Source of the DNA: an uncultured Eggerthellaceae bacterium
GTDB taxonomy: Bacteria; Actinomycetota; Coriobacteriia; Coriobacteriales; Eggerthellaceae
NCBI GenBank assembly: GCA_934630905.1
Contig: CAKTXN010000113.1
Coordinates: 1 to 5,600, forward strand
DNA length: 5,600 bases
Direction of reading: 5' to 3'
Shown here: positions 5,520 to 5,600 of the stretch, piece after piece
How the letters are laid out: every line of letters starts with the position of its first letter
Numbering within the stretch: position 1 is the stretch's first letter
Made by a program: the position numbers and the translations under genes
The notes under the pieces: generated by a model
The model's input: the letters and a program-made list of their open reading frames with translations, nothing else
Database searches by the model: none
What the model was told of the DNA's origin: nothing

Positions 5520-5600
5520 TCCTTCTCCTACACTCTTCTTATCGCATTTTTGACTGTTTCAATCGAATCATTCAGAATGTGATGCAGTTACTGGCTGGGC

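Noticed and set aside
5538..5562. TTGAAA with GATAAG as a minus-strand promoter for the zinc-ribbon gene
   Set aside because: The spacer is only 13 bp. The true promoter probably lies beyond the window or is not of the standard form.

Overview
The window holds five genes in two oppositely oriented blocks that meet at a strong terminator. It looks like chromosomal DNA of an anaerobic, moderately GC-rich actinobacterium, most likely of the class Coriobacteriia (Eggerthellaceae or a relative). That placement is inferred from the cysK, nifS, nifU gene order, the protein style and the codon choice. It was not tested by a database search.

Plus strand, 34-3033: three sulfur and Fe-S cluster genes in a row. 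CysK (O-acetylserine sulfhydrylase) makes cysteine. NifS (group I cysteine desulfurase) removes its sulfur as a persulfide. NifU (IscU-type scaffold) builds the Fe-S cluster. No chaperone, ferredoxin or A-type carrier gene lies in the window, so this is a compact supply-and-assembly set. The 321-base spacer between cysK and nifS is unusually long for such a set. It holds several inverted repeats, including a three-tier stem-loop (1205-1258) that ends 16 bases before the nifS ribosome binding site. The nifU 3' flank (3034-3204) holds small direct and inverted repeats and ends in a 14-bp perfect terminator hairpin (3205-3238).

Minus strand, 5519-3323: two envelope genes of unknown function. The first to be transcribed encodes a 403-residue membrane protein. 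It has an acidic low-complexity N-terminal tail, a four-cysteine zinc ribbon, one membrane span, a helical repeat-like stretch and a C-terminal domain outside the cell. The second, 109 bases downstream, encodes a 291-residue lipoprotein with a Ser/Thr-rich linker and two probable beta-rich domains. No terminator is visible between them, so they may share a transcript. The terminator at 3205-3238 is shaped to serve both blocks. This part of the window is visibly richer in A+T than the sulfur block.

The best candidates for something undescribed are the structured spacer in front of nifS and the uncharacterised zinc-ribbon membrane protein and lipoprotein pair. No mobile element, CRISPR array, tRNA or rRNA was seen.
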